In this document: one piece after another, positions 1 through 8,084 of the stretch
Layout of the letters: the number at the start of each line of letters is the position of its first letter
Numbering within the stretch: position 1 is the stretch's first letter
Assembly: GCF_040676675.1 (NCBI RefSeq)
Contig: NZ_JBFAPK010000028.1
Coordinates: 55,358-119,357 of the forward strand
Source of the DNA: JBFAPK01 sp040676675
Lineage (GTDB): Bacteria > Actinomycetota > Actinomycetes > Mycobacteriales > Micromonosporaceae
Length of the DNA: 64,000 bases
Reading direction: 5' to 3'
Program-made: the position numbers and the translations under genes
Notes under the pieces: model-generated
Database searches by the model: none
What the model was told of the DNA's origin: nothing
Seen by the model: only the letters and a program-made list of their open reading frames with translations

Positions 1-1956
1 GCTGTACTTGCCGGTCAGGTCGAAATGGGCCTTCACGCGGGTGATCTGCCCGGGGTAGGTCACCACGGTGTCCTTGCGGCACCGCTCGTGGAACCGCGGC
101 GGGTCCTGCCCGTCCCGGCCGCGACCGATCACCTCGAACTGCACCTGGTGGATGTGCACCGGGTGGGCGTCCGGGGTGAAGTTGTGGAACTCCCAGATCT
201 CGGTGGCGCCCTGCTCGGGGATCTCCGCCACCGGGCTGTGCCAGGTCAGTAGGGTGCGCTTGCCGTCGCTGTCGATGCGGCCCAGCCGGTGCCCCGCCGG
301 ACCCTCGGCCAGCACCGCCGAGTTGACCACGTTGAGCGTCAGCTTGCGTACCACGCTGGCCGACTCCAGCGACGGGATGTGCGGCAGTTCGAGCTGCTCG
401 GGCGGGACGCTGTGGTCGGTGCCGCGCAGCTCGCGTACCCGGAATTTCAGCACCTGGCCGGTGGTCTCCGGCTTCGCGAACGGGAAGTCGGTGCCGGGCT
501 CGCCGCCGCCGAAGTGCCCGTCCGGCCCCTCGTTGATCAGGTAGAGCGACGTGCCGGGGCGGACCCCGGTGAAGTCCACGATCACGTCGGCCCGCTCGGC
601 GGCGCCGAGCAGCAGCTTCTGCAACCGGATCGGTTCGGGCAGGAAGCCGCAGTCGCCGCCGATCTGCCAGATGGGCAGCACGGTCTCCGCGGGGCGGGCG
701 GTCGGATTCGAGGCGATCTTGAGGATGACGAACCGGCCGTTGCAGGCGTTGAGCAGCCGGAACCGGTAGCGGCGCGGCTCGACGTCGAAGACGGGCCAGG
801 TACGGCCGTTGACCACCATCGTCTCGCCGAACTGGTTGGGGATCCAGATCGGCGGTACCGACTTGTCCGGGGCGCCGGGCGTCACGGGGCTACGCCGGGC
901 CGGGTAGTGCAGCTCGCCGTCCGGGTCGAAGCTCTTGTCCTGGATGGTTATCGGGATCTCGTAGTAGCGCTGGCCGGGCGGGTCGCCGATCCGGGGCGCG
1001 GGCCCGGGCAGCGTGCCCTTGGGCAGGTCGGTGCGCCCGCCCCGGAGGATGTAGTACCCGACCAGTCCCGAGTAGACGCTCAGCCGGGTGACGCCCAGGG
1101 TGTGGTCGTGGTACCAGAGCGAGGCGGCCGGCTGGTCGTTGTCGTAGTGGAAGGTGGACGAGCCGGGACGCCACCGCCGGCCGTACTTGTCCTCGTACTT
1201 CTCCCGGAACTCGTCGTAGACGGTGCCGACCCGGGCGTAGCCGTCCGGGATGTCGCGGGCCGCCGGCAGGTACCACGCCTCCGGGTACCCGTCGCTCTCC
1301 TCGTGGGCGTGCGCGCCGTGGACGTGCGTCACGATCGGCACCGGCCCGGAGTACGGGTCCGGCTTCCCCTCGAAGTGCTCGTGGTCGTCGCGGCCCTTGA
1401 GGCCGCCCGGCGGGTTCGCCCAGTGCAGGGTCGGGTCCACCGGCACCAGGAACGGCAGGTACCGGCCGCGCCAGTCGACCAGCTCGTTGATCCAGGTGAT
1501 CCGCGTCGGGCGGTCCGCGCGGGCCTCGATGGTGGGGCCGGGGTAGCAGTAGCTCTCGGGCTCCTGGGGCGAGCCGTAGCCCCAGACCGTGGTGCCCGGC
1601 ATCCCGGGCGGCAGGACCTGCGCCCGGAACTGCCGGACGCCGACCGCGTACTCGTCGGCCTCGCGCCCCGAGGACCCGCGCACCGGCGGCATGGGCAGCG
1701 GTATCGGCAGCGCCGTGACGTACTTGGGGATGGTGGTGGGGTCGATGACCGTACCGGGCGGGGAGGCGAACGTCTGGAAACCGTTGGGATCCGTCCCGAG
1801 GGCCGGGCCACCGCTCGGGGAGCCACTCGGGGAGGCACTCGGGGCGGGGGCCGGCGTGGGGGTCGGCGTCGGGGCCGCCCGCCCGCCGCCGGGCGCGATG
1901 ATGAGGGAGGCGCCGCCAGCGGCGCCCGCCGCGAGTATCTGCCGTCGTGCGACCAT
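1..1956 (-). CDS. Multicopper oxidase (CotA/bilirubin-oxidase type), 3' end outside window
   Basis: Secreted copper oxidase that would oxidise phenols or pigments at the expense of O2. The start MVARRQILAAGAAGG is preceded by GGAGG and reads as a twin-arginine signal (RR at 4-5), followed by a Pro/Ser/Thr linker. Copper-binding motifs are visible: HVHGAHAH around residue 209, WYHDHTLG around 282 and HPVHIHQ around 599. The last motif (HCHxxxH, with the type 1 copper cysteine) would lie just beyond base 1, so 652 codons are seen and the C-terminus is missing. It is divergent from a Yellow/MRJP-like gene, with a repeat-filled 340-bp spacer between them. The family is clear; the substrate is not. 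Phenoxazinone-synthase-like or CotA-like laccases are the nearest alternatives. Confidence 0.9.
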   Translation of the reverse strand, partial: MVARRQILAAGAAGGASLIIAPGGGRAAPTPTPTPAPAPSASPSGSPSGGPALGTDPNGFQTFASPPGTVIDPTTIPKYVTALPIPLPMPPVRGSSGREADEYAVGVRQFRAQVLPPGMPGTTVWGYGSPQEPESYCYPGPTIEARADRPTRITWINELVDWRGRYLPFLVPVDPTLHWANPPGGLKGRDDHEHFEGKPDPYSGPVPIVTHVHGAHAHEESDGYPEAWYLPAARDIPDGYARVGTVYDEFREKYEDKYGRRWRPGSSTFHYDNDQPAASLWYHDHTLGVTRLSVYSGLVGYYILRGGRTDLPKGTLPGPAPRIGDPPGQRYYEIPITIQDKSFDPDGELHYPARRSPVTPGAPDKSVPPIWIPNQFGETMVVNGRTWPVFDVEPRRYRFRLLNACNGRFVILKIASNPTARPAETVLPIWQIGGDCGFLPEPIRLQKLLLGAAERADVIVDFTGVRPGTSLYLINEGPDGHFGGGEPGTDFPFAKPETTGQVLKFRVRELRGTDHSVPPEQLELPHIPSLESASVVRKLTLNVVNSAVLAEGPAGHRLGRIDSDGKRTLLTWHSPVAEIPEQGATEIWEFHNFTPDAHPVHIHQVQFEVIGRGRDGQDPPRFHERCRKDTVVTYPGQITRVKAHFDLTGKYS

Positions 1957-2296
1957 CTCTCCGCCTCCTGCTGCTGCGCGCACGGCTCGCCCACGCGGCG
2001 ACGACCGAGGCGAGGGCATTTGCCCTCCTTGGCGCGATACGTGAAGGACGTTACTGATTCACCTGTCACAGCAGCCCCGGTTGTCGCAGGAGTACCCCGT
2101 TCGAGGGGACGGCCGGGTCGTTTCGGCGACGGACGGCCGTTTGCTCGCGTCGGGCCGAGAGGTTCGAGGCCGGACGGCTGTGGGATCGCGGTCGGGCTGG
2201 GCCGTTCGACGCCGGACGGCTGTGGGATCGCGGTCGGGCTGGGCCGTTCCACGCCGGACGGCCGTTTGATCCGGGTCGGGCGGGGCACCCGGAGGT
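1957..2296. other. Divergent intergenic region with tandem repeats
   Basis: This spacer separates the multicopper oxidase (leftward) from the MRJP-like gene (rightward) and should hold both promoters. No convincing -35/-10 pair is seen. About half of it is occupied by the 42-bp tandem repeat listed separately. Confidence 0.6.
2132..2289. repeat. 42-bp tandem repeat with degenerate flanking units
   Basis: Two near-identical 42-bp units (2169-2210 and 2211-2252, differing at one base near the end) begin GCCGGACGGCTGTGGGATCG. A third, diverged partial unit follows (2253-2289) and a decayed one precedes (about 2132-2168). Each unit carries GACGGCYGT and CGGGTCGG-like cores. It lies between divergent promoters. 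Confidence 0.85.
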
Positions 2297-3472
2297 ATGG
2301 CCGACAGATCGCGGAGCAGCATCGCGCAGTTGACCGGGAGCGCGGGCGCGGCCGACGGCGGCGCGCCCGACGGCGGCACCGCCGCGGACACTCCGGTCGG
2401 GCGGCTGGAGACCGTGGCCACCTTCCCCGGCGCCATGCCGACCGGGGTCACCGTCTCCCACACCGGCCGCATCTTCGTCAACTTCCCCCGCTGGGGCGAC
2501 GACGTCCCGGCCACCGTCTGCGAACTGCGCCAGGGCGAGGCGAGACCGTACCCGGACCTCGGGCTGAACACGCCCCGGGACGTCGACGACCCGGAGCGGT
2601 TCGTCTCGGTGCAGAGCGTCGTGGTCGACCCCGCCAACCGGCTCTGGATCCTGGACACCGGCAGCCCGATGCTGCAGCCAACCCGGTACGGCGGCCCGAA
2701 GCTGGTCCGGGTGGACCTCGACACGGACACGGTGGCGGAGCCGGTGATCTTTCCCCGCGAGGTGGCCCTGGAGACCAGCTACCTCAACGACGTCCGGTTC
2801 GACCTGCGCCGGGGCGCCGCCGGCATCGCCTTCGTCACCGACTCCTCGGCACACGGCGACAACGGCATCGTCGTGGTCGACCTGGCCACCGGCGAGTCGT
2901 GGCGCCGGCTGCACCGGCACCCGAGCACCCTGGCCGAACCCCTCACGACGTTCCGCCCGATCGTGGAGGGCCGGCCGTTCCTGGAACGCCCCGAGGGCGG
3001 CCCGTCCCGTCCGATCAGCATGGGCTCGGACGGCATCGCCATCTCGGCCGACGGCAGCCGGCTCTACTACTGCCCACTGGCCTCCCGGCACCTCTACAGC
3101 GTCGACGTCGACGCGCTCGTCGACCGGTCGGTGGACGACGAGACGGTGGCCGGCACGGTACGGGACGAGGGCGACAAGGGCACCGCCTCCGACGGGTTGG
3201 AGTCCGACGCCGAGGGCCGCATCTACCTCACCTCGTACGAGCACAACGCGGTGCTCCGGCGGCTGCCCGACGGGCAGTACGACACCCTGGTGCACGACGC
3301 GCGGCTGCTCTGGCCGGACACGATGTCGGTGGCGACCGATGGGCACCTCTACGTCACCGCCAACCAACTGCACCGCCAGCCCCAGTACCAGGGCGGCAAC
3401 GACCGCCGGATCCGGCCGTACGCGCTGTTCCGGGTGCGGATCGACGCGGGACCCGTACTGCTGACCCGCTGA
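2297..3472 (+). CDS. Yellow/major royal jelly protein (MRJP)-family protein
   Basis: 391 aa predicted six-bladed beta-propeller of the MRJP/Yellow family, best known from insects but also found in bacteria. Diagnostic features are VSHTGRIFVNFPRWGDD around residues 53-69, a propeller-like WILDTGSP around 115-122, SYLNDVRFD around 160-168, SDGIAISADGSRLYYCPL around 248-265 and SVATDGHLYVTANQLH around 340-355. No signal peptide is visible at the chosen ATG, and the N-terminal 35 residues are low-complexity Ala/Gly/Asp. No strong Shine-Dalgarno is seen. It is divergent from a laccase-like oxidase; in insects Yellow proteins act with laccase in pigmentation, so a shared role in oxidising or rearranging a phenolic compound is possible but is inference. 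A lactonase-like propeller (SMP-30) is the main alternative family. Confidence 0.8.
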   Translation: MADRSRSSIAQLTGSAGAADGGAPDGGTAADTPVGRLETVATFPGAMPTGVTVSHTGRIFVNFPRWGDDVPATVCELRQGEARPYPDLGLNTPRDVDDPERFVSVQSVVVDPANRLWILDTGSPMLQPTRYGGPKLVRVDLDTDTVAEPVIFPREVALETSYLNDVRFDLRRGAAGIAFVTDSSAHGDNGIVVVDLATGESWRRLHRHPSTLAEPLTTFRPIVEGRPFLERPEGGPSRPISMGSDGIAISADGSRLYYCPLASRHLYSVDVDALVDRSVDDETVAGTVRDEGDKGTASDGLESDAEGRIYLTSYEHNAVLRRLPDGQYDTLVHDARLLWPDTMSVATDGHLYVTANQLHRQPQYQGGNDRRIRPYALFRVRIDAGPVLLTR

Positions 3473-3502
3473 TCGGTCGCGCGGAACGGTCCACGACGCG
3501 GC

Positions 3503-3594
3503 AAGGGGGCGGGTCGCGAGGCGGCACGGGGGCGGGTCGCCAGGTGCGCTCGGGGGCGGGTCGCCAGGTGCGCTCGGGGGCGGGTCGCGGGCGA
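3503..3594. repeat. 24-bp tandem repeat downstream of the MRJP-like gene
   Basis: Two exact 24-bp units (3527-3550 and 3551-3574) begin CGGGGGCGGGTCGCCAGG. A diverged unit lies before them (about 3503-3526) and a partial one after (3575-3594). The repeat starts about 30 bp after the MRJP stop and ends about 160 bp before the next gene. Confidence 0.85.
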
Positions 3595-3751
3595 ATGAGC
3601 AATCCCGGACGGCGAAGTGGGCAATACCCGGGTTGTCGAGTGAGCAGTTTTCGCGTCCAACAGGACGGGAGTGGGCAGACAAGTCCGACGCAACACCCCA
3701 TAATCAGGGCCGTCGATTCAACTACCTAGATCCGGTTACCTAGGAGGCCCC

Positions 3752-5335
3752 GTGGGAGTCGTCGGCGGACACGCGGTCGTTATCGGTGGCGCCATCAGCG
3801 GCCTGGTCGCCGCGCGGACGCTCGCCAGCAGGTTCGAACGGGTCACCGTCATCGACCGGGACGAGTTGCCGGTCGAGCCGCGCAACCGCGACGGCGTACC
3901 GCACGGGGCGCACCCGCACCTGCTGCTGATCTCCGGCCGGCTCGCGCTGGAGAAGCTCTTCCCCGGGCTGACCGAGGAGCTGATCGCCGGCGGCGCCGTA
4001 CCGTTCGACCCCGGTCAGGACCTGCTCTTCGTGCACGGCGGCGGGCAGCGGGTCCGGTTCCCCACCGAGATGCAGGGCATCAGCCTGAGCCGGGTCTACC
4101 TGGAGTCCACCCTCCGGGCCCGGGTGCGTGCCCTGCGCAACGTCGAGCTGCGCGGACGCGCCGAGGCGTGCGGCCTCGTCGGCGGGCGCGGCCGGGTGAC
4201 CGGCGTACAGGTCGAGGGCGCCGAGCCGATCGAGGCCGACCTGGTGGTCGACGCGTCGGGGCGTACCGGCGGGCGCGGCGACCGCTGGCTGGAGCAGCTC
4301 GGCTACCCCGCCCCGGACGTCGCCACGGTCAAAATGAAGGTCGGCTACAGCACCCGCCTCTACCGGCGCACCGACGACGACCTCCCGGACGGCGGCGTCG
4401 CCTGCCTGATCGCCCCCTTCGCGCCGCACCAGCGGCGGGCCGGCGTGGCACTGCCGATCGAGGGCGACCGCTGGATCCTGGCCGTCGGCGAGTGGCACGG
4501 CGACCGGATGCCGGACACCCCCGAGGGGTTCCAGCGCTTCATCGAGAGCCTGCCGGTGTCGTACCTCGCGGACCTGGCCAAGCGGGCGGAGCCGATCGGC
4601 GACGTGCTGACCCGGGCGTTCCCCGCCAGCCAGCGGCGGTACTTCGAACGGGTCCGCCGCCTCCCCGCCGGCTACCTCGCGATCGGCGACGCGATCTGCA
4701 GCTTCAACCCCCTCTACGGGCAGGGCATGACCGTGGCCGCGCTGGAGGCGCTCGAACTCGGCGACTGCCTGGACCGGTTCGGCGCGGTCTCCGTCGACCT
4801 GGCCCGCGAGTACTACCGGGCCACCGGGCGGGTGATCGACACGCCGTGGACGATGGCGACCGGCGGCGACTTCGCGTACCCGGAGACGACCGGGCGCAAG
4901 CCGTTCGGCATCGACCTGCTGAACGGGTACATGGGCAAGGCCATCCTGGCCGCGCACGTCTCCCCCGCCGTGCACCGGGTACTCATCGAGGTGCAGCACC
5001 TGCTCAAGCCGCCGTCTGCGCTGCTCAGGCCCGGTACGGTGGTCCGCGCGCTGCGGGGAGCCCGCCGCTCGCCGGCCCGCCTGCCGAGGTCGCCCGAGCC
5101 GGCCGTCACGGTGCCGGCCCCCGCGAAGCCTCCCGCCACGGAGTCCGCCGCCGCGCCGGGAGCACCAGCCGCCGCATCCGAGTCCACCGCACCCGAGTCC
5201 ACCGCACCCGAGTCCACCGCACCCGAGTCCACCGCACCCGGGTCCACCGCCGCTCCGACGGCACCGGCGGTCGCGGCGTCCGCGCCGGCGGAGCCGGCCG
5301 GCGACGCCGCGCCGCCGGCGGGTCCCCGGCCCTGA
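3752..5335 (+). CDS. FAD-dependent oxidoreductase / monooxygenase-like, with Ala/Pro-rich tail
   Basis: 527 aa. The N-terminal Rossmann motif VVIGGAISGLVAARTLA (residues 9-25) binds the FAD ADP moiety. VDASGRTGGRGDRW around 168-181 and AIGDAICSFNPLYGQGMT around 309-326 are the second and third FAD-contact motifs of the squalene-epoxidase/LasC-like branch. The GTG start has AGGAGG five bases upstream. After about residue 430 the chain becomes a long Ala/Pro/Ser/Thr tail with five ESTAP-type pentapeptides. Such a tail is not part of the usual family length (about 450 aa) and resembles a flexible linker or surface tail. A P450 of the peroxygenase class follows after 153 bp on the same strand, suggesting a two-enzyme oxidation unit. 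The substrate cannot be told from the sequence. Confidence 0.8.
   Translation: MGVVGGHAVVIGGAISGLVAARTLASRFERVTVIDRDELPVEPRNRDGVPHGAHPHLLLISGRLALEKLFPGLTEELIAGGAVPFDPGQDLLFVHGGGQRVRFPTEMQGISLSRVYLESTLRARVRALRNVELRGRAEACGLVGGRGRVTGVQVEGAEPIEADLVVDASGRTGGRGDRWLEQLGYPAPDVATVKMKVGYSTRLYRRTDDDLPDGGVACLIAPFAPHQRRAGVALPIEGDRWILAVGEWHGDRMPDTPEGFQRFIESLPVSYLADLAKRAEPIGDVLTRAFPASQRRYFERVRRLPAGYLAIGDAICSFNPLYGQGMTVAALEALELGDCLDRFGAVSVDLAREYYRATGRVIDTPWTMATGGDFAYPETTGRKPFGIDLLNGYMGKAILAAHVSPAVHRVLIEVQHLLKPPSALLRPGTVVRALRGARRSPARLPRSPEPAVTVPAPAKPPATESAAAPGAPAAASESTAPESTAPESTAPESTAPGSTAAPTAPAVAASAPAEPAGDAAPPAGPRP
5180..5254 (+). repeat. 15-bp coding minisatellite (ESTAP repeats)
   Basis: Four exact copies of GAGTCCACCGCACCC (5180-5239) plus one diverged copy (5240-5254) encode consecutive Glu/Gly-Ser-Thr-Ala-Pro/Ala units in the tail of the FAD enzyme. 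Because units are 15 bp, copy-number change would keep the frame. Confidence 0.95.
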
Positions 5336-5488
5336 CCGACCGCGGCCCCCGCGCGTGCTCCCGGGCCGGCCGCCGCGATCGACCCCGCGTGGGAGGTTTG
5401 GCGGCCGGTACGGGGGTAAAAGGCCGGAAAGCGCCCGGGCGGCCGCCGCCCGAGGTGAACCGGACCGGCCGACCCCGGGGGGACGCAG

Positions 5489-6775
5489 ATGCCGGCCATG
5501 CCGCGCGACAGGAGCCCGGACAGCACCCTCGCGCTGCTGCGCGACGGCTACCGGTTCGTCTCCCGCCGCTGCGACCGGTACGGCACGGACGTCTTCCAGA
5601 CCCGGCTGCTGCTGCGGCGCACCATCTGCATGCGCGGGCGGGAGGCGGCGCGGCTCTTCTACGACCAGGACCGCTTCCAGCGCCACGGGGCCGCGCCGCT
5701 GCGCCTGCAACAGACGCTGCTCGGCAAGGGCGGCGTACAGAGCCTCGACGGCGAGGCGCACGCCGCCCGCAAGCGGCTGCTCATCTCCCTCCTGCGACCG
5801 GAGCGGATCCACGCCCTCGCCGACCGCTTCGAGCACGAGTGGCGGCAGCGGATCGAACTCTGGGCGGACGTCGACCGCGTGACGCTCTACGACGAGGTGG
5901 CGCGGATGCTCTGCCGCGCGGTCTTCGCCTGGGTGGGCGTGCCGCTGGCCCAGTCGGAGGTCACACGCCGCACGGTGGAGATCCACGCGATGATCGAGGG
6001 CGGCGGCCAGGCCGGTCCGGCGCACTGGCGGGCGCGGTGGACCCGGAACCGGGCGGAGCAGCAGCTCGCCGAGCTGGTCGAGCAGGTACGCCGGGGGCGG
6101 TACCGGCTGCCGGAGGGCACCCCGCTGCGGGAGATCGCCGAGCACCGTGACCACACCGGTCGGCTACTCAAGCCCCGTGCCGCCGCCGTCTGCACACTCA
6201 ACCTGCTGCGACCGACGGTGGCGGTCGACCGGTTCGTCACCTTCGCCGCGCTCGCGCTGCACGAGCAGCCCCGGTGGCGGCAGCGGCTGCGCGACGACCC
6301 GGCGATGGTAGGACCGTTCGTGCACGAGGTACGCCGCTACTACCCGCTCTTCCCGACGGCGATCGCCCGGGTACGCCGCCCGTTCGACTGGCACGGCTAC
6401 CACTTTCCCCGGGGCCGGCGCACCCTGCTGGACCTCTACGGCACCGACCACGATCCGCGCCTCTGGCCCGACCCGGAGCGCTTCGACCCGGAGAGGTTCG
6501 CCCCGGAGCGGCTGCGTGGCCAGGAGATCGACGCGTTCAGCCTCATCCCGCAGGGCGGCGGCGACCCCTACCCGGGGCACCGCTGCCCCGGCGAGTGGGC
6601 CACCATCGAGCTGCTCGAACGGGCGGTCGCCCTGCTCGCCGGCGCGATGACGTACGACGTGCCGGAGCAGGACCTGCGCGTCAACCTGGGCCGGATGCCG
6701 ACGCTGCCGGCCAGCGGGTTCGTCATGACGAACGTACGGGCCGCGCCGGTCCGCTCGTCCCTCCCGACCGGATGA
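5489..6775 (+). CDS. Cytochrome P450, CYP152-type fatty-acid peroxygenase
   Basis: 428 aa P450 that should use H2O2 directly. The heme loop QGGGDPYPGHRCPGEW places the Cys ligand at residue 366, and the ExxR motif is E280-R283. LLRPTVAV gives an Arg241-Pro242 pair at the place where CYP152 enzymes hold the substrate carboxylate; normal P450s have the acid-alcohol pair there. The residue matching His85 of the decarboxylase OleT is Gln84 (in KGGVQSLDGEAH), as in hydroxylating members, so alpha/beta-hydroxylation of a fatty acid is predicted over terminal-alkene formation. A G-rich run precedes the chosen ATG; an in-frame ATG three codons later is possible. The FAD oxidoreductase upstream could be a peroxide source or act on the same lipid (inference). 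Confidence 0.9.
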   Translation: MPAMPRDRSPDSTLALLRDGYRFVSRRCDRYGTDVFQTRLLLRRTICMRGREAARLFYDQDRFQRHGAAPLRLQQTLLGKGGVQSLDGEAHAARKRLLISLLRPERIHALADRFEHEWRQRIELWADVDRVTLYDEVARMLCRAVFAWVGVPLAQSEVTRRTVEIHAMIEGGGQAGPAHWRARWTRNRAEQQLAELVEQVRRGRYRLPEGTPLREIAEHRDHTGRLLKPRAAAVCTLNLLRPTVAVDRFVTFAALALHEQPRWRQRLRDDPAMVGPFVHEVRRYYPLFPTAIARVRRPFDWHGYHFPRGRRTLLDLYGTDHDPRLWPDPERFDPERFAPERLRGQEIDAFSLIPQGGGDPYPGHRCPGEWATIELLERAVALLAGAMTYDVPEQDLRVNLGRMPTLPASGFVMTNVRAAPVRSSLPTG

Positions 6776-6918
6776 GGCGTTATCCGCGTACCGGCGGAGG
6801 GTAAGTCCCTGTTTGCCCGTCCGCTCGGGCACGTCGCCCTTCCCCCGGGCACGCCGGAACCCCGCACGCCGGAACCGGCAGGCCGGGACGGGCACGTCGG
6901 GACGCGAGGAGGCACGCC

Positions 6919-7380
6919 GTGGGCCGGGACAGTCGACCGGACAACCTGTTCAGCACCGCCGCCCGTGGCGGGGTACGCGGGGCGATCGCCTCGATGGCGA
7001 TGTCCGGGATGAGGCAGGCGACCACCTCGCTCGGCCTGCTCGACGAGGTACCGCCGGACGCGATTCTGCGGCGTACCGCCCCGCGGATCGTCTCGCGGGT
7101 GCCGGTGCGACGCCGGCGCGCCCTGGTGGAGTTCGTCCACTGGTCGTACGGCTCCGCCGGTGGGGTGCTCTTCGGGGCGCTGCCCCGAGGGCTGCGCCGC
7201 CGGCCCTGGGTGGGCCCCCTCTACGGGTTCGCCTTCTGGGCCCTGTACGAGGCGGTGCTGGCCCCGGCGCTCGGGCTGGAGGAGCACCGCAAGGACGTAC
7301 GCCAGCAGGCCGCCGTCCTCGCCGACCACCTGCTCTACGGCGCGGTCGTCGCCTCCTCCCCCTGGCCGCACGCCGACTGA
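6919..7380 (+). CDS. Small membrane protein, YagU/DUF1440-like
   Basis: 153 aa with three to four hydrophobic stretches (about residues 17-32, 72-90, 97-115 and 127-147), interrupted by Arg-rich loops such as VPVRRRRALVEF. The overall pattern (an N-terminal GGVRGAIASMAMSGMR, then HWSYGSAGGVLFGAL) resembles actinobacterial YagU/DUF1440-like inner-membrane proteins of unknown function. GTG start with GAGGAGG about nine bases upstream. It follows the P450 by 143 bp in the same direction and may be co-transcribed, but no functional tie is evident. Confidence 0.6.
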   Translation: MGRDSRPDNLFSTAARGGVRGAIASMAMSGMRQATTSLGLLDEVPPDAILRRTAPRIVSRVPVRRRRALVEFVHWSYGSAGGVLFGALPRGLRRRPWVGPLYGFAFWALYEAVLAPALGLEEHRKDVRQQAAVLADHLLYGAVVASSPWPHAD

Positions 7381-7579
7381 CCGCTCGGCGCACGCCGGGC
7401 CCCCGCCCTCGCCAGCGACGTTCGGATGTCGAAGAGCTCGGCAACGGCGTGCCCGGAACCGGCAGGCGCGCTCCCCGCGAGCGGCAACCAGGCCAACCTG
7501 CGAGGCGATGGCGGGTGCACGGACCTGCCGACGAGCGGATACTTGCGGCGGTCTCCGAGGTGATCGCCGCCGGGTGCTC

Positions 7580-7978
7580 TCAGGGGCGTGCGTCGAATTG
7601 GGCCCGGGCCTCGAAGACGCGGTCCATGTGCGTCTCCGCCCACTTCTTGATCGCGATCATGACCGGGAACAGTTCATGGCCGAGCGGGGTGAGCGCGTAG
7701 TCGACGCGGACCGGCACCGAGGCAGTGACCGTGCGGGTGACCAGGCCGTCGCGCTCCAGCGTCCGCAGGGTCTGGGTAAGCATCTTCTGACTGACCCCGG
7801 CGATGCGCTGGGCGAGTTCGCCGTGCCGCTGCGGGCCGTCGGCAAGCGCCGGGATCACCAGGGCGACCCACTTGTCGGTGAGCCTGCTCAGCAGCTCACG
7901 GGTCGGGCAACCTTCCAGGAACGCGTCGTAGTCGCGTTTGGCCTGTTCGCGGCGTTGTGCCGCGGTCGTCGTCGCCAT
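7580..7978 (-). CDS. HxlR-family transcriptional regulator
   Basis: 132 aa winged-helix regulator. The conserved Cys24 lies in GCPTRELLSRLTDKW, followed by the helix-turn-helix and wing (about 29-102, with GVSQKMLTQTLRTLERDGL as recognition region). I chose the ATG at 7978 because GGAGGGCAGG lies directly before it; an upstream GTG at 8011 would add 11 residues (MKCLGHRMEGR) that look like leader DNA. It is divergent from an MDR-type oxidoreductase, the usual HxlR partner, and probably represses it in response to quinones or electrophiles, with Cys24 as a possible sensor (family knowledge). Confidence 0.88.
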   Translation of the reverse strand: MATTTAAQRREQAKRDYDAFLEGCPTRELLSRLTDKWVALVIPALADGPQRHGELAQRIAGVSQKMLTQTLRTLERDGLVTRTVTASVPVRVDYALTPLGHELFPVMIAIKKWAETHMDRVFEARAQFDARP

Positions 7979-7993
7979 CCTGCCCTCCATCCG

Positions 7994-8025
7994 GTGCCCT
8001 AGGCACTTCACGGTACCTACTTACT
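7994..8025. promoter_or_regulatory. Putative HxlR operator/promoter region
   Basis: Between the divergent HxlR and oxidoreductase genes lie an inverted repeat GTGCC-CTA-GGCAC (7994-8006) and a GGTACCTACTTACT element (8012-8025). The second contains a TACTTACT direct repeat, of a kind often seen beside HxlR genes. Position and symmetry only; not tested. Confidence 0.4.
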
Positions 8026-8084
8026 CGCGGTGCCGATGATTCGTACGGTCATGGTGATCAGGAAATCCCACGAAGGAGACGGCG

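Noticed and set aside
2132..2289. CRISPR array
   Set aside because: Units are directly abutting without unique spacers and no cas gene is present; the same holds for the other tandem repeats in the window.
289..3729. A 1146-residue open frame on the + strand running across the multicopper oxidase, the MRJP-like gene and the repeats
   Set aside because: It is Arg/Pro/Ala-rich with no motif, and lies in the wrong phase of two well-supported genes; such frames are expected at this GC content.
7979..8011. Earlier GTG start for the HxlR regulator
   Set aside because: The added residues have no family similarity, and GGAGGGCAGG directly precedes the later ATG.
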